From positions 2,356,001-2,420,000 of the forward strand of contig NZ_CP151273.1 of the NCBI RefSeq assembly GCF_038237375.1: 64,000 nt of DNA, read 5' to 3'. Origin of the DNA: Alcaligenes sp. SDU_A2 (GTDB lineage Bacteria > Pseudomonadota > Gammaproteobacteria > Burkholderiales > Burkholderiaceae_B). The notes under the pieces were generated by a model. It was not told the origin of the DNA, made no database searches, and saw only the letters and a program-made list of their open reading frames with translations. Of the stretch, positions 28,015 through 36,417 are shown piece by piece. The position numbers were made by a program, and so were the translations under genes. Position 1 is the first letter of the stretch. Each line of letters starts with the position of its first letter.

Positions 28015-29469
28015 ATGCCCATTACAAGAACACTCGGTCGCGCCGCTGGCGGCGCTCTTTTACTGGCCGCGCTAGGCGGCTGCGCCACACAGGTCGGCAA
28101 CCTGCCACCCGCGCTGAACCCACAGGTTCAGCCCGCCAGCGTGCATCTGCCCGCCGGCGCAGTGGTCAGCATCCAGTTCCCCATGCTGGTCAGCCCTGCC
28201 GCCAAGGCAGCCCTGCAAAACGATTACCCCTGTCGCTACATCCGTTTCCTGGACCGCCCCTTTGCCGGTTGCAGCGGCTCGGAATTTAGCGGCGACTATG
28301 CGCCACTGCTGTTTGAAAGCTCGACCTACTATTCGGCGGAGCTCAAGACCGTATTAGGCCGCTACCTGCCCGAACATGCCATCCGTCTGGAGCCGCAACG
28401 CGTAGACTATGCCGATGGGCGTTTCACGACCACGCCGCTGCTGGCCTCCACCAGCCCCAGCGTGCTGGTGATCGAACTGTACGACTTTCCCAACGCCGTG
28501 CGCAGCGCTCAGGGCGCAGGCTACGCGCCGACCATCAATCTACGCACGGCCGGTGCCCAAAGCCCCAAAACCTGCGGCAATCTGCTGGTATCGGCCGGGC
28601 ACCTGACCTTCAAGCCGCTCGCGGAAAACGCCTGCATACAGGCCGACGCACGCCGCGTCGGCGGCTTTTCGCCACTGAGCTATTTCGACGCACAGCCCCC
28701 CGAACTGGTGGACTACCCCAAGCAAGATAAAGCCCTGCACGCACCCGGCCAACTACTGACACTGCCCATGCTGTGGGAAAAGAACAAAGACGACTATATT
28801 CAAGCCAGCACTGCAGACGGCTTTGTCGTCAATGCCCGTAGCATCGACAACGCCACATCAGACTGGATCGCCCGCGTCAGCGCCCACCTACTGACCCAAC
28901 TGGATATGCAGCAAGCTTTCCAGGCTGGCCTGGTTCATTACGCTGCCGACTACGATGCTGGATTAGCACAGCGCCTTGCCGCGCAAACGCTGCAAGCCGG
29001 CGACGACCGCAAGATCACCATACTGAACACCTTGCTGAACACAGAAAACCAGTGGCTGGCCGCCGAGAATCAGGCCATCGCCCAAGGCATCCTGAACGGC
29101 CGCTACGGCCAGAGCTTTCGCAGCACGCGACTGCTGCTGGCCCAGGCATACAATAAGTCGCAATCTCTGGGATGGCTGCAGGCAGGTGCCACATTGCTGG
29201 CCGGATTCAGCTCGGGCCTGCTGGGCGGGGTCGGAGCGTACAACCCCAGCGCGCTCATGAGCCAGACCCTCGCCAACGAAAGCTACTTTGCCGCCCGTCA
29301 GGACGAGCTGGGTCAGACACTACTGCAAGAACTGAACCCCGGCGTCACGCTGCGCGATCAGGTCCTGGAAGTCAACATCGAAGGCCTGAAGCAGAACATC
29401 AGCGGCGAGAGCCAAAGCCAGATCCGCAGTCAGTTGCTGGCCATCTACCAAAAGCTGGCCCGGTCATGA
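28015..29469 (+). CDS. Uncharacterised lipoprotein, coupled to downstream gene
   Basis: A 484-residue protein with a signal peptide ending in LGGC (lipobox). The mature part has alternating polar and hydrophobic segments and a short Gly-rich hydrophobic stretch (AGATLLAGFSSGLLGGVGAY, about residues 386-405). I do not recognise the family. Its TGA overlaps the ATG of the next gene (ATGA), so the two products are probably made in fixed ratio and act together in the cell envelope. Confidence 0.6.
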   Translation: MPITRTLGRAAGGALLLAALGGCATQVGNLPPALNPQVQPASVHLPAGAVVSIQFPMLVSPAAKAALQNDYPCRYIRFLDRPFAGCSGSEFSGDYAPLLFESSTYYSAELKTVLGRYLPEHAIRLEPQRVDYADGRFTTTPLLASTSPSVLVIELYDFPNAVRSAQGAGYAPTINLRTAGAQSPKTCGNLLVSAGHLTFKPLAENACIQADARRVGGFSPLSYFDAQPPELVDYPKQDKALHAPGQLLTLPMLWEKNKDDYIQASTADGFVVNARSIDNATSDWIARVSAHLLTQLDMQQAFQAGLVHYAADYDAGLAQRLAAQTLQAGDDRKITILNTLLNTENQWLAAENQAIAQGILNGRYGQSFRSTRLLLAQAYNKSQSLGWLQAGATLLAGFSSGLLGGVGAYNPSALMSQTLANESYFAARQDELGQTLLQELNPGVTLRDQVLEVNIEGLKQNISGESQSQIRSQLLAIYQKLARS

Positions 29470-30485
29470 TCCGGCACGCCGCCCTGGCCGCCATTTTGTG
29501 GGTCGCCGCCCTGCCCGCGCACGCCGCCTGCACGGCACCGCTACGCGAATTCGCGCTGCTGGCTGAAATCGGTGCCAGTACCGACACCGTCGCGGCCTAC
29601 CGGGCCTTACCCGAGGCCTGCCGCTCGGCCCTGCTCCAAGCCGGCAAGGGACAGACTTTGCCGGCCCCGACCGACACAGCGGCCATCCTGTCGCTGGGCC
29701 GCCGCGTGCATCAAGATCAAATTGCGCAATCCTCCAACCGCACCTTCGAGCAACTGGCCCAGGCCGATATTCCCGACGCCAACGCCAATGCACTGCAAGG
29801 CTTAGGACCGGATAACGCATTCCAGGCGCTGTCCGGCATGGCGCTGGATATCGCCTCGGCCGGACTGGCCAGCCAGCAGCGCTGGGACGAATCGCGCCTG
29901 CTGGGCAGGATGGCGCGCCAAATGCGCGGCAACGAACGACACTGGTCGCAATACGGTTCCCTGACCGACGCAGGCGGCGCAACGGGAATAGACAGCAGCG
30001 CCACCGGCCCCGGCGGCTCCTCGCCAGCCGGCAGCAATATCATCACCACCCCGGCCCTGCCCATGCAGGCCGTGCAGAACGCGGACTGCATGGGCGATCT
30101 ATCCTTTCTGGCCCCGCAGATGCGTGCCTACACCGCGCCGGAGCTGGTCCAGGTACGCGAAAGCCTGCTGGGCATAAAAATACAAGAGGCCCTGGCGGAC
30201 GCGCGGCGCGTCAAGCCGGACAAACAACAGGCCATTGCCGAGTTTCGCCGCAGCGTCCAAGCCGCGATCGAGCAGGCCCAGATCGCTGCCGATGCCGCCG
30301 AGAATACGGACGGCTATGGCAATGTGGCCGTTCCAAAGGCTTTGAGCGACGAACTGCCGCTAGGCTATTCCTGTGGTCAAGGCAGCGCCGTCCATGCCTC
30401 CTCGGTCTGCATGCTGATCATGCTGCGTTGGCAGGCGCTGGCCCTGAGCAGCATGGTCGAACTGATACCGCGCTGCTGGCGATAG
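29466..30485 (+). CDS. Uncharacterised exported protein
   Basis: A 339-residue protein with a cleavable signal peptide (ALPAHAA) and no recognised domain. Four to six cysteines (for example ACTAPL, EACRS, ADCMGD, YSCGQG) suggest disulfides in the periplasm. The start overlaps the preceding lipoprotein stop, which fixes it; the reading frame is open upstream, but there it is a shadow of the lipoprotein gene. The function should be tied to that lipoprotein. Confidence 0.6.
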   Translation: MIRHAALAAILWVAALPAHAACTAPLREFALLAEIGASTDTVAAYRALPEACRSALLQAGKGQTLPAPTDTAAILSLGRRVHQDQIAQSSNRTFEQLAQADIPDANANALQGLGPDNAFQALSGMALDIASAGLASQQRWDESRLLGRMARQMRGNERHWSQYGSLTDAGGATGIDSSATGPGGSSPAGSNIITTPALPMQAVQNADCMGDLSFLAPQMRAYTAPELVQVRESLLGIKIQEALADARRVKPDKQQAIAEFRRSVQAAIEQAQIAADAAENTDGYGNVAVPKALSDELPLGYSCGQGSAVHASSVCMLIMLRWQALALSSMVELIPRCWR

Positions 30486-30568
30486 CCCTTCATGCATGGA
30501 TGCGGTACTTGACCAAGCCGCTGCCTGTGGGTACTTTTGCTGTCACGCCTCGCACTCCCCTGGGGATC

Positions 30569-31243
30569 ATGATGCACGTACCGCACTTCACCCTGAATAC
30601 CCAAGGCCGGGACATCGCCGTCGGCGATATTCACGGCAGTTTCAGCGCCCTGCAGGCGGCCTTGCGCCAGATCCGTTTCGACCCCGACAAAGACAGGCTA
30701 TTTTCCGTCGGCGACCTGGTCGACCACGGCCCCGAGTCCCGGCAGGTCCTGGACTGGCTGGCCCAGCCTTGGTTTCACGCAATTGCCGGCAACCACGAAC
30801 TGATGACCTGGCGGCGAGCCATAGGCCAACCCGTCCAGGAATTCGACCACCGCGTGCTGGGCGGCTTGTGGCTGGACGACTGCCCACCCGACGAACAGCA
30901 ACGCATTGCCCAGGGCCTGCAAACCTTGCCCCTGGCCATGGAAGTGGCCACACCCGACGGTCTGGTGGGCATCGTGCATGCCGACTTCCCCTACGAAGAC
31001 TGGACGGCCATCCATGACCCTGCCTTCGATGCCGACGATCAATACGTCTGCATGTGGTCCATAGACCGCTACGAATCGCGCTACGCCGAGCCGGTGCGCA
31101 ACATCCGCGCCCTCGTCCACGGCCATCGCACCACCCGCAGCATGCTGCGCCTGGGCAATGTGTACTTTATTGATACCGGCGGCTGGCGCCTTGGCGGCCA
31201 TTTCACGCTTCTGGATCTGCACACCCTGAGCCCTTTACGCTGA
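30569..31243 (+). CDS. PPP-type metallophosphoesterase (serine/threonine phosphatase-like)
   Basis: A 224-residue cytosolic calcineurin-like phosphoesterase. All dimetal motifs are present in order: GDIHGS, GDLVDHG, GNHE, then HADFP and HGHRTT. This arrangement matches bacterial PPP phosphatases such as PrpA/PrpB and bis(5'-nucleosyl)-tetraphosphatases of the same fold. Two adjacent ATGs (30569 and 30572) are possible. Family is clear, substrate is not. Confidence 0.87.
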   Translation: MMHVPHFTLNTQGRDIAVGDIHGSFSALQAALRQIRFDPDKDRLFSVGDLVDHGPESRQVLDWLAQPWFHAIAGNHELMTWRRAIGQPVQEFDHRVLGGLWLDDCPPDEQQRIAQGLQTLPLAMEVATPDGLVGIVHADFPYEDWTAIHDPAFDADDQYVCMWSIDRYESRYAEPVRNIRALVHGHRTTRSMLRLGNVYFIDTGGWRLGGHFTLLDLHTLSPLR

Positions 31244-31336
31244 CGCGCCGGTCCCCATTTCGCTATACTGTCGCGCTGCACAGGTTCGATCAGCCTGATT
31301 AACGTGTGTCATGTCATGCTCACGAGGAGCACTCAT

Positions 31337-32665
31337 TTGAACCGCCGAAACTTCATGCTGGCGACCCCGACCGCCGCGCTTGGGTCCTTGATCCTGCCAT
31401 CCACCAGCGTCGCAGCGCCCGTGGCCGTCCACAACAACACTCAACTATTGCCCCGTCGCGGCAAAGGGCCGCGCATCGTCATCTGCGGAGGCGGCTGGGG
31501 CGGCATGACGGCGGCACGGCATCTGGTCAGGCTCATCCCCAACGCGGACGTCGTTTTGCTCGAACGCAACCCGACCTTCTGGTCCGGCCCCATGAGCAAC
31601 AAGTGGCTGATCGATATCGTCAATACTGATTTCCTTAACCACGACATGCTGGCCCCGGCCATCAAATATGGCTACACGCTAGTCAACACCGAAGTCACCG
31701 CCTTCGAGCGCGACAAGAAAATCGTGCGCACCACCCAGGGTGCCATTTCCTACGATTACCTGATTTTGTCCGGCGGCATACGCAACGCCTACGACGCCTG
31801 GTTCGGCAACGACCTGCATGCCGCAGAATATACGCGCCAGCATTTTCCCAACGCCTACATTCCCAACGCGGAAATGTTCGCGCTCAAGAACAAGCTCAAA
31901 GCCTTCAAGGGCGGCACCATCGTCATGACGCTACCGCCGCCCCCGCACCGCTGCCCACCGTCGCCTTACGAGCGCGCCTGTCTGATGGCCTGGCACATCA
32001 AGCACAACAAGATTCCGGGCAAAATCATCATCCTGGACCCCAAGCCCAAGATTGCCCCTATCGGCGAGGGCTACCGCGCCGCCTTCGAGGAACTGTATCC
32101 AGACATCATCACCCACGTGCCCAATGCCGTCGTGCGCGAGGTCGACCCCTTTAACAAGCGCATCAAGACCGCTGCGGGCGATTTCGACTTTGACGACGCC
32201 GTGCTGATGCCGCCCCACCAGGCCGCCGACATGGTCTGGCACGCCGGCCTGATCGGCACCGACCCAGACGGCAAACCCACAGGCTGGGCCGATATGCACC
32301 CGCGCCTGTACACCGCCAGAAGCGACCAAGATGTCTACATCGTGGGTGACTCGATGGGCTTTATCTCCGACCAGTTCGGCCATTACCCGAAAAGCGCGCA
32401 CGTGGCCCACGCCATCGCCAAAATCGTCGCCCAGAATATCGCCGAGCGGGTGGCTGGCAAGGACGTGGTACCGGTACTGCCAGACAACCTGTGCTACATG
32501 ATGGTCAACGGCGATCCCCAGGAAGAGATTTCCGTTAAATTTGAATACGAAGTAGACCCCAGCGGCAAAGTGCTGCAGACACAGATCGACATGGATGTGC
32601 GCACCAGCGACCTCGTCCAGGAAGACTTCCAATGGATCAAGAGCCGTTTCAATGACTTTCTCTAA
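31337..32665 (+). CDS. Flavocytochrome c sulfide dehydrogenase-like flavoprotein, first paralogue
   Basis: A 442-residue Tat-exported flavoprotein (NRRNFML signal) with a GGGWGG dinucleotide-binding loop near residue 51. Both redox-active cysteines of the FccB family are kept (Cys206 in HRCPPSPYER and Cys386 in NLCYMM). The position that carries the covalently FAD-linked cysteine in FccB is Gly84 (FWSGPMSN against FYTCPFTN in the second paralogue). The TTG at 31337 is chosen because AGGAG lies seven bases upstream; an ATG at 31316 is also in frame. It is the first gene of a sulfur operon and overlaps soxY by 14 bases. Confidence 0.82.
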   Translation: MNRRNFMLATPTAALGSLILPSTSVAAPVAVHNNTQLLPRRGKGPRIVICGGGWGGMTAARHLVRLIPNADVVLLERNPTFWSGPMSNKWLIDIVNTDFLNHDMLAPAIKYGYTLVNTEVTAFERDKKIVRTTQGAISYDYLILSGGIRNAYDAWFGNDLHAAEYTRQHFPNAYIPNAEMFALKNKLKAFKGGTIVMTLPPPPHRCPPSPYERACLMAWHIKHNKIPGKIIILDPKPKIAPIGEGYRAAFEELYPDIITHVPNAVVREVDPFNKRIKTAAGDFDFDDAVLMPPHQAADMVWHAGLIGTDPDGKPTGWADMHPRLYTARSDQDVYIVGDSMGFISDQFGHYPKSAHVAHAIAKIVAQNIAERVAGKDVVPVLPDNLCYMMVNGDPQEEISVKFEYEVDPSGKVLQTQIDMDVRTSDLVQEDFQWIKSRFNDFL

Positions 32666-33155
32666 GACACCCGCACGCTTTGCCCGCCGCCGCCAGTTAC
32701 TGTTGGGTGCGGCCGCGGGCCTGGGCACCGCCTGGGCTCCCACTGTGCTGCAGGCACAGCCGGCCTTCCAGCAGCTCCTTAAACCCGCCACGCCCGCCCA
32801 AGTGCAGGCCATCGTGGACGAATTCCTGCAAGGCGCGGTACCGCTGGAACAAGGCCTGAAACTGGAAATGCCGGTCTTGGGCGACAACCCCTCTGCCGTG
32901 CCGGCCAAGGCGATTCTGGAACTGCCCATCACCCCGGACTCGTACTGCAAGGAACTGGTCATCCTGGCCGAAGGCAATCCCCATCCGCTGGCCTGCCGGT
33001 TTACCTTCACCCCACTGGCCGGCACCACCGAAGTGGCGGTGCGGCTACGCCTGATCGAAACCCAACACGTACGCGCCCTGGCCCGCATGAGCGATGGCCG
33101 CTGCCTGAGCGCACGCCACCACATCACCGTAACCGCCGGCGGCTGCGGCATGTAA
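32652..33155 (+). CDS. soxY: SoxY, sulfur-carrier subunit
   Basis: A 167-residue Tat-exported protein (ARRRQLLLGAAAG) whose C-terminus carries the substrate-binding cysteine. SoxY with SoxZ holds sulfur intermediates covalently during thiosulfate or sulfide oxidation. The C-terminus reads TAGGCGM where canonical SoxY ends GGCGG, so the swinging arm is one residue off consensus. The start overlaps the preceding flavoprotein gene. SoxZ follows after 13 bases. Confidence 0.88.
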   Translation: MTFSKTPARFARRRQLLLGAAAGLGTAWAPTVLQAQPAFQQLLKPATPAQVQAIVDEFLQGAVPLEQGLKLEMPVLGDNPSAVPAKAILELPITPDSYCKELVILAEGNPHPLACRFTFTPLAGTTEVAVRLRLIETQHVRALARMSDGRCLSARHHITVTAGGCGM

Positions 33156-33168
33156 ACCAAGAGACATC

Positions 33169-33495
33169 ATGAGCAAACCACGTATCTGGATCAGCAATGC
33201 CTCGCCCAAGGCCGGCGAACTGGTGCGCGTGCGCGCCCTGGTCGAACACCGCATGGAAAGCGGCCTGCGCCAAGGCGCAGACGGCAAGGAAATCCCGCGC
33301 AACATCATCAAGGTATTTCAAGCCACGTTGGATGGCGAACCCTTGTTCACCTGGAACCCCGAAACCGCCATTTCCCAGAACCCCTACATCGAGTTCACTT
33401 TTGTCGCGAGTCGCTCCGGTCAGTTGCAGATGAGCTGGACTGACGATGCGGGCACCACCATCACCGGACAGACCTCCCTGACCCTGGCGGGCTGA
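33169..33495 (+). CDS. soxZ: SoxZ, partner of SoxY
   Basis: A 108-residue protein without a signal peptide, as usual for SoxZ, which is exported in complex with SoxY. Typical segments are KPRIWISNASPKAGELVRVRALVEHRMESG and FVASRSGQLQMSWTDDAG. It forms the SoxYZ carrier. It is followed by a 156-bp gap and then a cytochrome c gene. Confidence 0.92.
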   Translation: MSKPRIWISNASPKAGELVRVRALVEHRMESGLRQGADGKEIPRNIIKVFQATLDGEPLFTWNPETAISQNPYIEFTFVASRSGQLQMSWTDDAGTTITGQTSLTLAG

Positions 33496-33651
33496 TTTAC
33501 AACACTGGGGGCCGGGTCCAAAAAACCGGCCACGCCAGCATCCACGCCCTTCATGCCTCCGGTGCATATGCACATGCCGTTCAGTCCTGATGAGAATGCT
33601 ACTCTTGGCCTCCTCTCATTCCCACTGTTGCAAACGGATACGTAAAACGCC

Positions 33652-34005
33652 ATGCGCACTCCCCACCTAGGCCGACTGGCCGCTATCGCCCTCCTTGCCT
33701 GGAGCGCCGCCCCCTTGTCGGCGTGGGCCGGGCAATCCACGTTCGATGTCACGGTTGCCGCCGGCTCCTGTGCCAATTGCCACGGACCGGGCGGACAATC
33801 GAACACGCTCATCCCCACCCTGGCCGGACGCCCCGAAGCAGTCCTGCTGTCCCAATTACAGGCCTTCAAATCCGATGCGCCGCCTCCCAACACCACGATC
33901 ATGAACCGCCTGATCAAAGGCTTCAGCGACGACGAACTGGCCGCCCTGGCCCGTCATTTCTCGCAGATCACTGTCAAACCCAACACTGGTACGGAAGGCC
34001 GCTGA
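33652..34005 (+). CDS. Monohaem cytochrome c (FccA/SoxE-like)
   Basis: A 117-residue periplasmic cytochrome with a signal peptide ending near SAWA and one haem motif, CANCH, at about residue 39, followed by GPGGQSNTLIPTLAGRP. It lies one base before the FccB-type gene, so it should be the electron acceptor of that flavoprotein (FccAB or SoxEF pair). A class I fold with the methionine ligand in the C-terminal half is likely (TTIMNRL). Confidence 0.88.
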   Translation: MRTPHLGRLAAIALLAWSAAPLSAWAGQSTFDVTVAAGSCANCHGPGGQSNTLIPTLAGRPEAVLLSQLQAFKSDAPPPNTTIMNRLIKGFSDDELAALARHFSQITVKPNTGTEGR

Positions 34006-34006
34006 T

Positions 34007-35302
34007 ATGAAATCCCCCGCAACATTCACCCGTCGCCAATGGTTGAGCCGTGTCGGACAAACGACTGCGGCCGGTGTCGCCCTGCTATCGGTTCCCGGTC
34101 TGGCCCGCGCAGCGGCCGGGCAGGTCGTGGTCATCGGCGGTGGCTTTGGCGGCGCAACCGCCGCCCGCTACATCAAGCAACGCAACCCGGCCATCCAGGT
34201 CACCTTGGTCGAACCATCGCGCACCTTCTATACCTGCCCCTTCACCAATCTGTATCTGGCTGGCCTGCGCACCTTCGAGCAGCAAGGCCACGGTTTTGAC
34301 GACCTGCGGGCCGCCGGCATCACCGTCGTTCACGATGTCGCCACTGCCGTCGATACCACCGGCAAAAAAGTGACGCTGTCCCAGGGACAGGTGTTGCCCT
34401 ACGACAAACTGCTGCTCTCGCCCGGCATCGACTTTCGCTGGGGTGCGCTGCAAGGCTACGACCAGGCCGCGGCCGAACTGGCTCCGCACGCCTGGAAAGC
34501 CGGAGATCAAACGCGCCTGCTCAAGCGCCAACTGGACGCCATGCGCGACGGCGGCACCTTCGTCATGGTGGCACCGGAAAACCCCTTCCGCTGCCCGCCC
34601 GGCCCCTACGAACGGGTCAGCATGGTGGCGCACTACCTTAAGCAAAACAAACCCAAATCCAAGATTCTGATCCTGGACGCCAAAGACGCCTTCTCCAAAC
34701 AGGGCCTGTTCCAGGACGGTTGGAAAAAACACTATGGCGACCTGATCGAGTGGGTGCCCATGTCCAAGGACGGCAAGGTCGTGCGCGTGGACGCCAAGAA
34801 CCTGAGCGTGGAAACCGAATTCGGCCAGATCCATAAAGCGGACGTGCTGAACGTCATCCCGCCCCAGAAAGCCGGAGCCATCGCCGAAAAAGCCGGTGTC
34901 ACCAACGCCAGCGGCTGGGTACCCATCAAACCCGATACCTTCGAATCCGAGCTGGTGGCCGATGTCTACGTGGTGGGCGACGCCACCATTGCCTCGCCCA
35001 TGCCCAAGTCCGGCTTTGTCGCCAACACGCAAGGCAAAGTGGCCGCTGCCGCCATCGTCAACGCGCTGGCCGGCAAACCCGCTGCCCAGGCATCTTTTGC
35101 CAATACCTGCTACAGTCTGATCGCCCCGGATTACGGCATCTCGGTCGGCCACCTGTATGGTGTTGCGCAAGGCAAAATCGTCGAAGCATCGGGCGGTGTC
35201 AGCCCCAAAGAGGCCGATGCCACCTTCCGCAAACTGGAAGCCCAATACGGCGAAGCCTGGTACAAGGCCATTACCCGCGACATTTGGGGTACGCGCGCCT
35301 GA
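34007..35302 (+). CDS. fccB: Flavocytochrome c sulfide dehydrogenase flavoprotein subunit, second paralogue
   Basis: A 431-residue Tat-exported flavoprotein (TRRQWLSRVG). It has GGGFGG near residue 44, the cysteine expected to bind FAD covalently (Cys77 in YTCPFTN) and the redox pair Cys196 (FRCPPGPYER) and Cys368 (NTCYS). It oxidises sulfide to sulfur or polysulfide and passes electrons to the adjacent cytochrome c. It is the complete FccB, in contrast to the first paralogue. Together with SoxYZ this is a compact sulfide or polysulfide-handling set. Confidence 0.9.
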   Translation: MKSPATFTRRQWLSRVGQTTAAGVALLSVPGLARAAAGQVVVIGGGFGGATAARYIKQRNPAIQVTLVEPSRTFYTCPFTNLYLAGLRTFEQQGHGFDDLRAAGITVVHDVATAVDTTGKKVTLSQGQVLPYDKLLLSPGIDFRWGALQGYDQAAAELAPHAWKAGDQTRLLKRQLDAMRDGGTFVMVAPENPFRCPPGPYERVSMVAHYLKQNKPKSKILILDAKDAFSKQGLFQDGWKKHYGDLIEWVPMSKDGKVVRVDAKNLSVETEFGQIHKADVLNVIPPQKAGAIAEKAGVTNASGWVPIKPDTFESELVADVYVVGDATIASPMPKSGFVANTQGKVAAAAIVNALAGKPAAQASFANTCYSLIAPDYGISVGHLYGVAQGKIVEASGGVSPKEADATFRKLEAQYGEAWYKAITRDIWGTRA

Positions 35303-35339
35303 ACCAGGGGCTTTCTCTATCCACCACCTTCTTTCGCGC

Positions 35340-36353
35340 ATGGAAAACACTGAACTCGTACTCTGGACCAGCCTGGCCATCGGCATTCTATTCGGCGTTT
35401 GCGCCCAGGCCACGGGTTTCTGCCTGCATCGCGGCTTAAAAGAAGTCTGGACCGGACGCAGCGGCTACAAACTGCACGCCTTCGCCGCGGCCCTGGCCGT
35501 TGCCCTGGCCGGTACCCAACTGGCCTATGGGCAGGGACTGGTCGACATCGGCCGGTCTCTATACCTGGCCCCCACCATCTCGTGGCTGCTGCTGCCGTTG
35601 GGCGGACTGCTGTTCGGTCTGGGCATGGGCCTGGCCAATGGTTGCGGCGCGCGCGCCCTGGTCTTGCTGGGACAGGGCAATCTCCGCTCCCTGGTGGTGT
35701 TGCTGTGCCTGGGCATTGCCGCCTATATCACGCTGACCGGCCTGCTGGCTCCACTGCGTCTGTACTTAGCGCAAATCAGCAGTCTGACCCTGCCCGCCGC
35801 CACACTGGCACCGGGCCTGCCCAGAACCGTGCTTGTCTGGACGCTAGTAGGGGGACTGCTGCTGTTTGCCCTGTCGCCCCGCCAAAGCGGCCAGCGGCTG
35901 GGCGACCTGCTCGGCGGCCTGGTCATCGGCCTGCTGATCGTGGCCGGCTGGCTGACCACAGGCTGGCTGGGCAACGACCCGTTCGAGCCACAGCCTGTCA
36001 CATCACTCAGTTTTGTGGCTCCAGTCGGCGATGCCATCCAATACGCCATGATCGCCACCGGCATGAGCCCGCGCTTTGGCATACTGCTGGTGCTGGGCGT
36101 GCTGAGCGGCTCCTTCCTGACCGCCCTGCTGCGTGGTCGCCTGCAACTGGAAGGCTTTGAATCCCCCCGCCAGATGGCCCGCTACATTGCCGGCGGCTTG
36201 CTGATGGGCGTGGGCGGCATCCTGGCCCTGGGTTGCACCATAGGCCAGGGACTGACCGGTCTGTCCACCCTGGCCTACAGCTCCTTCATTGCCGCCTTGG
36301 CACTGGTGGCTGGTGCCCGTCTGGCCCTGGCGCTGAACCCAGACAAGACCTGA
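35340..36353 (+). CDS. YeeE/YedE-family sulfur-compound transporter
   Basis: A 337-residue membrane protein with about nine helices and duplicated halves. Each half has a cysteine-containing motif of the family (ATGFCLHRG, GLANGCGARAL and ALGCTIGQGLTGLS). YeeE proteins take up thiosulfate through a relay of such cysteines. It closes the sulfur operon, which suggests thiosulfate or polysulfide exchange with the cytoplasm. ATG 35340 is used; the longer open frame is a shadow of fccB. Confidence 0.87.
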   Translation: MENTELVLWTSLAIGILFGVCAQATGFCLHRGLKEVWTGRSGYKLHAFAAALAVALAGTQLAYGQGLVDIGRSLYLAPTISWLLLPLGGLLFGLGMGLANGCGARALVLLGQGNLRSLVVLLCLGIAAYITLTGLLAPLRLYLAQISSLTLPAATLAPGLPRTVLVWTLVGGLLLFALSPRQSGQRLGDLLGGLVIGLLIVAGWLTTGWLGNDPFEPQPVTSLSFVAPVGDAIQYAMIATGMSPRFGILLVLGVLSGSFLTALLRGRLQLEGFESPRQMARYIAGGLLMGVGGILALGCTIGQGLTGLSTLAYSSFIAALALVAGARLALALNPDKT

Positions 36354-36417
36354 ATCTGGGCCTGCCTGACCGGAACAGCATTTCCGATCAGGCAGACCGT
36401 ACTGACAGCAACGGCGC

